This document shows, one piece after another, positions 25,133 to 32,647 of a stretch of 64,000 bases of DNA. The DNA lies in assembly GCA_038327685.1 (NCBI GenBank), contig JBBQLH010000003.1, positions 1 to 64,000 on the forward strand, in the 5' to 3' direction. A program made the translations under genes and the position numbers. How positions within the stretch are numbered: the stretch's first letter is position 1; each line of letters begins with the position of its first letter. Origin of the DNA: DASQFQ01 sp038327685 (lineage in GTDB: Bacteria; Actinomycetota; Thermoleophilia; Solirubrobacterales; Solirubrobacteraceae). The notes under the pieces were generated by a model. The model did not search any database, was not told the origin of the DNA, and saw nothing but the letters and a program-made list of their open reading frames with translations.

Positions 25133-25672
25133 ATGACGATTGACCTCCGTGATCCGGCGACGTTCCGACAGGTATTCGAGGCACATGAGCGGGGCGTCCA
25201 CGCCGCCGCGATGCGCATCCTCCACAACGGCGCCCTGGCGCAGGACGTCGTCCAGGACGTCTTCCTGCGGGTCTGGCGCCGCCCGCACGCCTTCGACGCG
25301 AGTCGCGGCGACATCGGCAGCTACCTGCGCCTGATGGCGCGCTCGCGCGCGCTGGACCTGTGGCGGGAGGGCCAGGTCGCCGGCCGCGGGTCGGACCGCC
25401 TGACGGTCGCCGCGGCGGCGGAGCGCAAGGTCGAGGACTCACCGGCCATCGCCGCCGAGCGCGACCACACGCGCGAGCGGGTGCGCGAAGCGCTGGGGCG
25501 CCTGCCCGAGCCGCAGCGCGAGGCGCTCGTGCTCGCCTACTGGGGCGGGCTCACCGCCGATCAGGTCGCCCGCCGCAAGCAGGTGCCGCTCGGCACGGCC
25601 AAGAGCCGCATCCGGCTCGGGCTCACGAAGCTGCGCGAGGATTGCCCCGAACTCGCCCTCGAAGCGGCCTAG
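25133..25672 (+). CDS. ECF-type RNA polymerase sigma factor
   Basis: 179 residues. Region 2 is seen in FEAHERGVHAAAMRILHNGA, LAQDVVQDVFLRVWRRPHAF and DIGSYLRLMARSRALDLWRE. Region 4 is ALGRLPEPQREALVLAYWGG followed by the HTH LTADQVARRKQVPLGTAKSR. No anti-sigma gene lies next to it, which is unusual for a sigma-K-like ECF factor; the only RskA-like domain in the window is at 18849-19922. ATG 25133 was preferred over ATG 25115 and 25124, which fall within the operator-like repeats. The next gene downstream is a cell-wall rlpA-like gene behind a structured leader, a candidate target. Confidence 0.9.
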   Translation: MTIDLRDPATFRQVFEAHERGVHAAAMRILHNGALAQDVVQDVFLRVWRRPHAFDASRGDIGSYLRLMARSRALDLWREGQVAGRGSDRLTVAAAAERKVEDSPAIAAERDHTRERVREALGRLPEPQREALVLAYWGGLTADQVARRKQVPLGTAKSRIRLGLTKLREDCPELALEAA

Positions 25673-25688
25673 CAACACTTCGCTACAA

Positions 25689-25825
25689 TCGAACGTCCGT
25701 TCGACCGCCGAGCCGGCAGGGCACGATGCCCGGCCGGGTGAGGGACAGGTAGGAGCAGCCGCGGCCCGATGGCCGGCGGTCGTCACTCACAGGCGCCTGG
25801 TCGGACGTCCGACGACCGAAGGAGG
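25689..25825 (+). promoter_or_regulatory. Structured 5' leader of the rlpA-like gene (possible riboswitch)
   Basis: The gap between the sigma gene and the rlpA-like gene is densely folded. TCGAACG/CGTTCGA is at 25689-25704; a perfect 9-bp closing stem pairs CGACCGCCG (25702-25710) with CGGCGGTCG (25774-25782); an inner hairpin has GGGC/GCCC (25719-25731); and the palindrome GTCGGACGTCCGAC (25800-25813) ends just before the ribosome site GGAGG (25821-25825). RlpA-type cell-wall genes in actinobacteria are often under c-di-AMP (ydaO) riboswitches. GGGTGA and GGTAGGA here are reminiscent, but the ydaO hallmark CCGUCAGCUAACC is not seen, so the class is unproven. Confidence 0.45.
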
Positions 25826-25833
25826 ACCTCGCC

Positions 25834-26494
25834 TTGAGGCCCAATCTCGATTGGCGTGCCGTGCTGTCCGGCGGCGCGCTCTGTATCGCCTATCTCTGCG
25901 CGGCTGCCATGCCCACGGCCGCGTCTGCCGATTCCCAGGGCACCACACCCACCGCCACGGCCTCCAAGGTCGGGGTGAGCGACCGCCGTCTCAACGTGCA
26001 GGCGGGGTCGCGCGCGGTCGTGCGCGGCGTGATCCGGCCCGCCGGGTCGACCGTCGCGCTGCAGGTCCGGCGCCACCGGCGCTGGGTCACGCTCGACCGT
26101 GACCGCACCGACGCGCAGGGGCGCTACGTCCTGCGCAACCGCATGGCCAACCATGAGCGCGCGCGCTCGTGTGCGCGTCAGCCACGGCCCGGCCGGCAAG
26201 CACGGCCTCGGGCGGCTCAGCGTGTACCGCCGCGCGCTCGCCTCCTGGTACGGCCCAGGGCTCTACAGCATGCGGACCGGGTGCGGCGGCAGCCTGGGCG
26301 CGTCCCAGCTGGGCGTCGCCCACAAGACGCTGCCGTGCGGGACGCGGGTCACCCTGCGCCACCACGGCCGCGTCGTGCGCGTGCCGGTGATCGACCGCGG
26401 GCCCTACTCGGGCGCGCGCGAGTTCGACCTCACGGCCGCGACGGCCCGGCGCCTGAAGTTCAAGGGCTACGGGTCGATCCTCAGCACGCGTTAG
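25834..26494 (+). pseudogene. RlpA-like septal ring lytic transglycosylase, frameshifted
   Basis: The TTG start at 25834 is set by GGAGG 8 bases upstream and gives a signal peptide (CIAYLCAAAMPTAASA) and a beta-rich linker (VALQVRRHRRWVTLDRDRT). At ~26151 one surplus C (AAC-C-ATG) shifts the frame. In the next frame the double-psi beta-barrel domain continues: ASWYGPGLYSMRTGCGG, LGVAHKTLPCGTRVTL and VIDRGPYSGAREFDLT, ending at TAG 26494. RlpA proteins cleave peptidoglycan glycan strands at the septum. Without the shift the gene would be ~219 residues and complete, so this is either a recent mutation, a sequencing error or programmed slippage. Confidence 0.75.
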
Positions 26495-26526
26495 CGCGGT
26501 CCGATCCGCGGCGTAGCCTGCCTCGC

Positions 26527-27585
26527 ATGCAGCGGTGCGTGGCGCATCTGGACATGGACGCCTTCTATGTGGGCGTCGAGCTGATGCGCCGGCCCGAGTT
26601 GCGGGGCAGGCCCGTCGTGGTCGCGGGGTCCGGCCCGCGCGCGGTCGTCACCACCGCCTCCTACGAGGCGCGCCGCTACGGCGTGTTCTCCGCCATCCCC
26701 GCCGCGCGGGCGCGGCGACTGTGTCCGGAGGCGATCTTCCTCCCGCCCGACTTCGAGGCCTACGTCGCGATGTCCAAGCGGGTGATGAACCGCGTCCGCG
26801 CCCAGGTCGAGAACGTCGAGGTCGCCGGCCTCGACGAGGCCTATCTCGACCTCTCCGGGATCCTGTCGCCGCGCGCGGCGATGCGCCGCCTGATCTCCGA
26901 GATCAAGGCGGACACCGGCCTGGGCTGCTCGGTCGGCATCGGACCGAACCGGCTGGTGGCGAAGGTCGCCTCGGACGCCGAGAAGCCCGCGGGCTTCGTC
27001 GTCCTCACGCGCGAGCAGGCGTGCGAGCGCTTCGCCGGCGCCGCGCCGCGGCTGCTCCCGGGGATCGGCGCCAAGACGGCGGAGCGGCTCGAGGCGCTCG
27101 GGATCCAGACGATCGCGCAGCTGGCCGCGACGCCCGCGGAGACGCTGGCCGAGCGCTTCGGCGGCCGCCTCGGCCCCTACCTGTGCGCCCGCGCGCGGTT
27201 CGAGGACGACAGCCCCATCACCTCGGAGCGCATCGCGGTCTCCGAGTCGCGCGAGACGACCTTCCCGACCGACGTGGCCGACCGCGCGGAGCAGGTCGCC
27301 GCGCTGCGGGAGCTTGCGGGCAAGCTCTGCGCCGGGCTCGCCAAGCACGAGCGGCGCGGGCGCACGATCGCGATCAAGGTGCGCCTCGACGACTTCACCA
27401 CCGTCACCCGCGCCCGCACCGTCCCCGCGCCGACGAACGATGCCACGGTCGTCTTTGAGGTCGCCTGTGCGCTGCTCGAGGAGTATGCGCCGCCGCGGCC
27501 TGTCCGGCTGCTCGGGGTACGCGTCGCGGCGTTTGCCGAGTCGGCTCCCGAGGAGGGCGCGCCGCAGCTCACGCTCTCGCTGTAG
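26527..27585 (+). CDS. dinB: DNA polymerase IV (Y family)
   Basis: 352-residue translesion polymerase. Palm motifs are HLDMDAFYVGVE (metal ligand D) and GLDEAYLDLSG (D and E ligands). The helix-hairpin-helix thumb LLPGIGAKTAERLEALGIQT and the C-terminal little-finger domain are present. ATG 26527 starts MQRCVAHLDMDAF as in the family; the open frame continues upstream only as the frame-1 shadow of the rlpA gene. The C-terminus ends PQLTLSL, resembling the beta-clamp-binding type QLxLx[L/F], so clamp interaction is plausible. Confidence 0.95.
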   Translation: MQRCVAHLDMDAFYVGVELMRRPELRGRPVVVAGSGPRAVVTTASYEARRYGVFSAIPAARARRLCPEAIFLPPDFEAYVAMSKRVMNRVRAQVENVEVAGLDEAYLDLSGILSPRAAMRRLISEIKADTGLGCSVGIGPNRLVAKVASDAEKPAGFVVLTREQACERFAGAAPRLLPGIGAKTAERLEALGIQTIAQLAATPAETLAERFGGRLGPYLCARARFEDDSPITSERIAVSESRETTFPTDVADRAEQVAALRELAGKLCAGLAKHERRGRTIAIKVRLDDFTTVTRARTVPAPTNDATVVFEVACALLEEYAPPRPVRLLGVRVAAFAESAPEEGAPQLTLSL

Positions 27586-27644
27586 GCGGGCCTAGGACTA
27601 ATTGCCCCTGGTGGCGCCGCCGTCGCGGGTCCACGATGTGGGAT

Positions 27645-27989
27645 ATGACCGAGACACGCACAGCCAGCCGGCTCATCACCGACGAGGTCACCTCGTGGCC
27701 GGGGGTGGAGGCGGGCATCGGCAGCCGTGGTGAGTTCGGGTTCTCGCTCGGCCGCCGCCAGCTCGGCCACCTCCATGGTGACCACGCCGCGCACTTCTCG
27801 TTCCCCAAGGCCGTCTGGGAGGACCTCTTCGCCGAGGGCCGGATCGTCCACCACCCGGTCTTCCCCGACAAGGTCGGCCCGGCCGCGCGCCGGATCGAGG
27901 ACGGAGACGACGTCCGCGACGTGATCGCGCTGCTGCGGCTGAACTACGACCGCGCCGTCGAGCGCCACGGCCTGCCCGTCGCGGGCTAA
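27645..27989 (+). CDS. Luciferase-domain (DUF5519) small protein
   Basis: 114 residues with the compact domain RQLGHLHGDHAAHFSFPKAV plus WEDLFAEGRIVHHPVFPDK typical of DUF5519 proteins, a name of historical origin; no light-producing activity is implied. Three to four histidines in HLHGDHAAH could bind metal. Its function is unknown. ATG 27645 was preferred over ATG 27636 nine bases upstream. It ends 11 bases before the remains of a cytochrome gene on the other strand. Confidence 0.75.
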   Translation: MTETRTASRLITDEVTSWPGVEAGIGSRGEFGFSLGRRQLGHLHGDHAAHFSFPKAVWEDLFAEGRIVHHPVFPDKVGPAARRIEDGDDVRDVIALLRLNYDRAVERHGLPVAG

Positions 27990-28218
27990 CGCGCCGCGAC
28001 GCTCGAGACGCGGCCGCGAGCGTGTGACAGCCTCCGCAGCCCTCGGCGGTGAAGATCTGCCGGCCGGAGCGCGGCTGCGCGCCCGCGCTCGGCTGCTCCG
28101 CTCCGATCAGCTCCCGGCCGAGCAGCAGGACGACGACCGCGAAGACCGCGGCGAGCGCGGTCAGCGGCGCGAGCACGCGGTCGACCCGCGCCAGTGGGTC
28201 AGGGCGAGGGGAAGCCAT
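27990..28218 (-). pseudogene. Truncated membrane-anchored cytochrome c
   Basis: From ATG 28218 the frame gives a short hydrophilic start, one membrane helix (VLAPLTALAAVFAVVVLLLG) and a haem c site GCGGCHTLAAA (C-x-x-C-H). After that the sequence no longer resembles a cytochrome; the distal methionine region is missing and the frame runs into the opposite gene. About 60-70 residues of an expected ~120-150 remain. It is probably a remnant left by a deletion whose edge lies near 28000. Confidence 0.65.
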
Positions 28219-28264
28219 TGTTCGAGAAGCGGGTCCGTGCCCGCTGCAAGTGCGTCTTTCGGCG

Positions 28265-29005
28265 CTAGTAGAGCGCCGACGCGAGCTTGCGCCGGGACTC
28301 GCGCGCCAGCGGGTGCGCGGTGCCGAGCTCGTCGAGCACTCCGACCACGGCGCGCCGCAGGTCGTCGCGGCGGTCGGCGTCGTCCGTCGCGGCGATCGCC
28401 GAGATCAGGGCGTCGAGCCCGCGCTGCTGCTCGCCGGCGTCGAGCGCGGCGAAGGCGTCGGCCAGCTCAGGGTCGTCCTCGAGCCGGATCCGCGCCGCCA
28501 GCCCCTCGGCGGCGTAGGAGCCGGTGGTGTTGCCGAGCAGCTCGAGCGCCGCGGCGGACTCGCCGCGCTCGTGCAGCAGCCGGGCCAGCGCGACCGCGGC
28601 GTCCGTCCGGTTGGGCTCGAGCTCGAGCGCGCGCCGCAGGTCGTCCTCGCCGCCGGTGGCGATGAGCGCGTCGGCCTCGGAGGGCAGCAGGCCGTCGAGG
28701 AAGCGCGCGACCTGTGCGGGCGGCTGCGCGCCGACGAACTCGTCGACGACCTTGCCGTCGCGGAACGCCTTGACGGCCGGGATGCCCTGGATGCGGAAGG
28801 CGGCAGCGACCTGCTGGTTGGCGTCCGTGTCGAGCTTGGCCAGGTCGAGGTTGGGCTCGCGCTCGCGGATCGCGCTCTCGAGCACCGGCGTGAGCTGCCG
28901 GCAGGGCCCGCACCATGCGGCCCAGAAGTCGACCACGACGGGCACGTCGTGGGAGCGCTGCACGACGTCGCGCTCGAAGGTGGCGTCGCTGACGTCGGTG
29001 ATCAT
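28265..29005 (-). CDS. Thioredoxin-domain co-chaperone (YbbN/CnoX-like)
   Basis: 246 residues. The N-terminal thioredoxin fold has an intact redox motif W31-C32-G33-P34-C35 and cis-Pro region IQGIPAVKAF. A C-terminal tetratricopeptide-like helical region begins near 125 (ALELEPNRTDAAVALARLLH). E. coli CnoX (YbbN) protects proteins from oxidation and passes them to GroEL; its active site is SxxC, whereas this protein has CxxC and may also be a reductant. ATG 29005 is the only start giving the family N-terminus. It is divergent from the hydrolase gene with 27 bases between. Confidence 0.9.
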   Translation of the reverse strand: MITDVSDATFERDVVQRSHDVPVVVDFWAAWCGPCRQLTPVLESAIREREPNLDLAKLDTDANQQVAAAFRIQGIPAVKAFRDGKVVDEFVGAQPPAQVARFLDGLLPSEADALIATGGEDDLRRALELEPNRTDAAVALARLLHERGESAAALELLGNTTGSYAAEGLAARIRLEDDPELADAFAALDAGEQQRGLDALISAIAATDDADRRDDLRRAVVGVLDELGTAHPLARESRRKLASALY

Positions 29006-29032
29006 GGCGTTGAGAGTAGAACTCCTCGCCTC

Positions 29033-29854
29033 GTGGCTGAGCTGAGCATCGGATCGGGCGGCGTGACGCTCGCCGGGGAGGAGGCGGGGGAGGGGATCCC
29101 CGTCGTGCTGCTGCACGGGCTGACGGCCACGCGACGCTACGTCGTCATGGGCTCGCGGGCGCTGGAGCGGGGCGGCCACCGTGTGATCGCCTACGACGCG
29201 CGCGGCCACGGCGAGTCGACGCCCGCGCCGGACCCCGACGCCTACGACTACGACGATCTCGTCACCGATCTCGAGGCGGTGCTCGACGACCGCGGGATCG
29301 ACCGCGCCGTCCTGGCCGGCGCCTCGATGGGCGCGCACACGGCCGTGCGGCTGGCGCTCGACGCGCCCGAGCGCGTCGCCGGCCTCGTGATCATCACGCC
29401 CGCCTTCGACCCTGACGCGCCGCGCGACGAGGAGCTCGAGCGCTGGGACGCACTGTCGCAGGGCTTGCGCTCCGGCGGCGTCGACGGCTTCATCGAGGCC
29501 TACGGCGAGCCACAGGTGCCCGAGCAGTTCCGCGAAACGATCGACCGGGTGCTGCGCCAGCGCCTGTCGGCGCACGAGCATCCCGACGCGGTGGCGGACG
29601 CCCTGCACGCCGTGCCGCGCTCGCGGGTGTTCCAGAGCTGGGATGACCTGGGCGCGATCGAGGTCCCGACGGTCGTGGTGGCGAGCCGCGACGAGGCCGA
29701 CCCGGGCCACCCCTACGCGGTCGGCGAGGCCTACGCGGACCGGATCGCCGGCGCCGAGCTGCGCTCCGAGGAGCCGGGGAGCTCGCCGCTCGCCTGGCAG
29801 GGCGGGCAGCTCTCGAAGGTCATTGCGGAGCTAGCGGAGCGAGCCGCGCCATGA
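29033..29854 (+). CDS. Alpha/beta-hydrolase
   Basis: 273 residues. The oxyanion loop is VVLLHGLTATRR, the nucleophile elbow is AGASMGAHTA (Ser), YDARGHGES precedes it, and a late Asp occurs in VASRDEADPGHPY. GTG 29033 gives MAELSIGSGGVTL. The expected C-terminal catalytic histidine is not obvious: after SSPLAWQGGQLSKVI no GH motif is found, although DPGHPY contains a His. The substrate is unknown. The 3' end overlaps the convergent EAL gene by 35 bases. Confidence 0.8.
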   Translation: MAELSIGSGGVTLAGEEAGEGIPVVLLHGLTATRRYVVMGSRALERGGHRVIAYDARGHGESTPAPDPDAYDYDDLVTDLEAVLDDRGIDRAVLAGASMGAHTAVRLALDAPERVAGLVIITPAFDPDAPRDEELERWDALSQGLRSGGVDGFIEAYGEPQVPEQFRETIDRVLRQRLSAHEHPDAVADALHAVPRSRVFQSWDDLGAIEVPTVVVASRDEADPGHPYAVGEAYADRIAGAELRSEEPGSSPLAWQGGQLSKVIAELAERAAP

Positions 29855-31046
29855 TCAGCAGCGCTGACTCCACGACCAGATCACGGTCGTAGGAGGTCGC
29901 GAGCTCGTAGGTCCCGTCCGCCGCCTCGCGCGCCACGAAGCAGGCGGCGAGACCGGGCCCGAGCGCGACCACCGTCCAGGTGCCGCGGAGCGTGTCGTCG
30001 GGTGCCAGCGGGCCGATGCGGATGCCGGCCTCGGCCAGCTCGGGCGGAGCGCCGAGCGCGCCCACGAACGCGAGCTTCCCGGCCAGCTCGTGCAGCTCGT
30101 TGACCTCGGCGGCGCTGAGATGGTCCTCGTGGGGATAGGCGGCGAGCACCACGGCGGTCTCGCCGAGGGCGGCCGCGTGGCTCAGGATCAGCCCGGCCGT
30201 GCGCTCCGCCAGCTCGCGCGAGCCGCTGGCCGGCCGCTTCCAGTTCGTCACACGCAGGAAGGGGCTGTCGCCGCCCGGATCGCCGCCCGAGGAGGTCAGG
30301 CGCAGCGGCCGGCCGGCCTCGGGCATGGTGGCGGGCAGCGGCGCGGGCTGGCCGAGCAGGAAGCCCTGGCCGAGCTGCGCGCCGAACGCGCGCGCCGCCG
30401 CCATCTGCTCCTCGGAGTCGATGCCCTCGGCGAGCACGATCGCCTGGCGGCGCTCGCTCTCGGCGCCGACGGCGCCGACGATCCGCGCGATGTCCTCCGC
30501 GGAGCGCTGCTGGAGCCGGCGCAGGTCGAGCTTGATCACGTCGGGATAGAGCAGGGACATCAGCGCCAGCGAGCGCGAGTCGGCGCCGACGTTCTCGAGC
30601 GCGACGCCCCAGCCCTGGGTCCGGAACTGGGTGAGCGCGCGCAGCAGCACGTCCGGGCGCGACACGAGCGCCTGCTCGGTGATCTCGATCACGATCGTGT
30701 GGCGCGCGGGCACGACGATCTCCGCCGCGTCGCCGAGCGTGTCGGCCGCCGCGTTGAGGAAGAGCGCGAAGGGGCCCGAGCCGTCGAGCTCGAAGCCGCG
30801 CACGGCGGCCGCGCGGCAGGCCGCGTCGAACTCGGCCACCACGTCCGCGGCGCGCGCCGCCGCGAACATCTCCGCGGGGGATTCGTGCGGCGACCCGGGC
30901 CCGCCGCGGACGAGCGCCTCGTAGCCGACGATCATGCCATCGCGCAGGTCGACGACCGGCTGGTAGACCGGCCGCAGATCGGACAGCCCGAGGCGGGCGA
31001 GGATGGAGCTCGCCTCAGCGGTGGTGTCTGGCTCGTATGCGCTCAT
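29820..31046 (-). CDS. Degenerate EAL-domain protein with C-terminal DICT domain
   Basis: 408 residues. The EAL domain (~20-255) keeps E43-A-L, N98 (LFLNAA), E121 (IEITEQ), K172 and D174 (VIKLD), E207 (LAEGID) and QGFLLGQP. But the metal-binding pair of the DDFG loop is replaced by E151-N152-V-G, so phosphodiesterase activity is doubtful. Residues ~285-405 (ELAERTAGLILSHAAALG, YELATSYDRDLVVESALL) match the DICT sensory domain found with light or redox signalling. It may be a c-di-GMP receptor or scaffold rather than an enzyme. ATG 31046 was chosen; ATG 31067 is possible. Confidence 0.82.
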   Translation of the reverse strand: MSAYEPDTTAEASSILARLGLSDLRPVYQPVVDLRDGMIVGYEALVRGGPGSPHESPAEMFAAARAADVVAEFDAACRAAAVRGFELDGSGPFALFLNAAADTLGDAAEIVVPARHTIVIEITEQALVSRPDVLLRALTQFRTQGWGVALENVGADSRSLALMSLLYPDVIKLDLRRLQQRSAEDIARIVGAVGAESERRQAIVLAEGIDSEEQMAAARAFGAQLGQGFLLGQPAPLPATMPEAGRPLRLTSSGGDPGGDSPFLRVTNWKRPASGSRELAERTAGLILSHAAALGETAVVLAAYPHEDHLSAAEVNELHELAGKLAFVGALGAPPELAEAGIRIGPLAPDDTLRGTWTVVALGPGLAACFVAREAADGTYELATSYDRDLVVESALLIMARLAPLAPQ

Positions 31047-31096
31047 CCGTGCCTTCGCGCCGAGCATACGGGCGGCCCGCGGCCGGCGGGAGGGTT

Positions 31097-32215
31097 TTAG
31101 GTGCAGAGCCGCTTCGCCGCCGCGATCAGCGTGCGCGTGACCATGACGCTGTCGTGGACGCTGACCCACTCCTCGATCGCGTGGGCGCCCTCGCCGCTCG
31201 CGCCGAACATCACGGTCGGGATCCCGGCGGCGGCGATGAACGCGGCGTCCGCCCAGTAGGACGCGCCCGCCACCGCCGGCGGCGAGCCGAGCACCTCCCC
31301 GGCGGTCGCGCGCAGGGTGTGGACGATCTCCGCGTCGCGGTCCACCTCGAACGGCTCGCGCACGAGCAGGGTGCGCTGGGTGGCGTCGAGCTCGGGGTCG
31401 GCGATCAGCGCCGCGACCTCCGCCTCGACGTCGGCAACCGTCTCGCCGGGCAGCGTGCGGCGCTCGAGGCCGAGCACGCAGCGGGCCGGGTAGCTGGACA
31501 TCTCGGCCCCGCCCTCGATCAGCGACGCGTGGACGGAGCCGCGCCCGAGCAGCGGGTGCGTGCGGTCGCCGAGCCCTCGGTCGAGCTCGCCGAGCGCGGT
31601 GAGGATCGGCCCCGCCTTGACGATCGCGTCGACGCCCAGCAGCGGGCGCGAGCCGTGCGCCGCGCGCCCGGCCACCTCGATCTCCGCCCACACGAAGCCC
31701 TTGTGGGCGACGATCAGCTCGAGCTCGGTCGGCTCGGTGACGACCGCGGCGTCGGCGCTGACCGCGCCGAGGACCTCCTGCACGCCGAGGCTCGCGTGCT
31801 CCTCGTCGGCCACGGCGGCGACCACCACGTCACCGGCGAGGTCCGCACGGGCGAGCTCACGGCAGGCCAGCAGCGCCGACGCGAGCCCGGCCTTCATGTC
31901 GTAGGCGCCGCGGCCGTGCAGCCGGTCGCCGTCCAAGCGCGGGGTGTGCGGATCGGCCATGCCCTCGACGCCGACGGTGTCCATGTGCGCGCACAGCATC
32001 AAGGTGCGCCCGCCACCGCCCCCGCGTGCGCGCACCATGACGCTCGGCCGCCCCGGCGTCGCCTCGAGCACGTCCGCCTCCAGCCCGGCCTCCTCCGCCC
32101 AGCCGCTGACGAACCGCGCGATCTCGGCCTCGCCGGCGCCGCCCGGCACCAGCGAGGGATTGACGGAGTCGATGGCGACCAGGCGCGAGGCGAGCTCGAT
32201 GAAGTCGGCGTACAT
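31097..32215 (-). CDS. M20-family metallopeptidase/deacylase (ArgE/DapE type)
   Basis: 372 residues. Zinc-site motifs are LMLCAHMDTVGVEG (H, D), GRGAYDMKAGLASAL (D), AAVADEEHASLG (E-E) and VVTEPTELELI (E). The dimerisation lid contains GRAAHGSRP, and the last histidine lies in GEGAHAIEEWV. It hydrolyses an N-acyl amino acid or small peptide in the cytosol; which one cannot be told. ATG 32215 was preferred over ATG 32239. It is divergent from the DUF3052 gene. Confidence 0.9.
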   Translation of the reverse strand: MYADFIELASRLVAIDSVNPSLVPGGAGEAEIARFVSGWAEEAGLEADVLEATPGRPSVMVRARGGGGGRTLMLCAHMDTVGVEGMADPHTPRLDGDRLHGRGAYDMKAGLASALLACRELARADLAGDVVVAAVADEEHASLGVQEVLGAVSADAAVVTEPTELELIVAHKGFVWAEIEVAGRAAHGSRPLLGVDAIVKAGPILTALGELDRGLGDRTHPLLGRGSVHASLIEGGAEMSSYPARCVLGLERRTLPGETVADVEAEVAALIADPELDATQRTLLVREPFEVDRDAEIVHTLRATAGEVLGSPPAVAGASYWADAAFIAAAGIPTVMFGASGEGAHAIEEWVSVHDSVMVTRTLIAAAKRLCT

Positions 32216-32237
32216 GTGCGTAGGGTCTCCGATCGAC

Positions 32238-32645
32238 ATGACGGGATACTCCGGGACCCCCCTCCCACGCAAGCTCGGCATCAAGCCCGGGCACCGCGTG
32301 CTGCTGCTCGGGGCGCCGGACGGCTTTGCGGAGGACACGCTCGGCGAGCTGCCCGAGGGCGTGAAGGTCGGGACGCGGGCGAGCGGTGTGGCGGATGTGA
32401 TCGTCGCGTTCCACCTCCGGCGCGCGGAGCTCGCGAAGCGGATGCCCGCGCTGCGCGAGCGCATGGAGCCCGCTGCCGGGCTGTGGATCGCGTGGCCCAA
32501 GCGGGCCTCGAAGGTCGAGACCGACATCACCGAGGACGTCGTGCGCGAGCTGGCGCTCGCCAACACGCTCGTCGACAACAAGGTCTGCGCGATCGACGAG
32601 ACGTGGAGTGGGCTGCGGCTCGTGATCCGCCTGAGGGACCGCTAG
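32238..32645 (+). CDS. DUF3052-like conserved protein
   Basis: 135 residues: TPLPRKLGIKPGHRVLLLGA, ADVIVAFHLRRAELAKRMPA and LWIAWPKRASKVETDITEDV are the conserved blocks of the DUF3052 family, small cytosolic proteins with a Rossmann-like fold and no assigned activity. ATG 32238 lies 22 bases from the divergent peptidase start. It ends 2 bases from the convergent amidase gene. Confidence 0.75.
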   Translation: MTGYSGTPLPRKLGIKPGHRVLLLGAPDGFAEDTLGELPEGVKVGTRASGVADVIVAFHLRRAELAKRMPALRERMEPAAGLWIAWPKRASKVETDITEDVVRELALANTLVDNKVCAIDETWSGLRLVIRLRDR

Positions 32646-32647
32646 CG

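Noticed and set aside
25689..25825. Definite ydaO (c-di-AMP) riboswitch
   Set aside because: GGGTGA and GGTAGGA resemble parts of the class and the target gene fits, but the conserved CCGUCAGCUAACC end is not present; kept only as a structured leader.
27636..27989. Bacterial luciferase (light-producing) gene
   Set aside because: The DUF5519 luciferase-domain name is historical; the protein is far shorter than LuxA/LuxB and unrelated in sequence.
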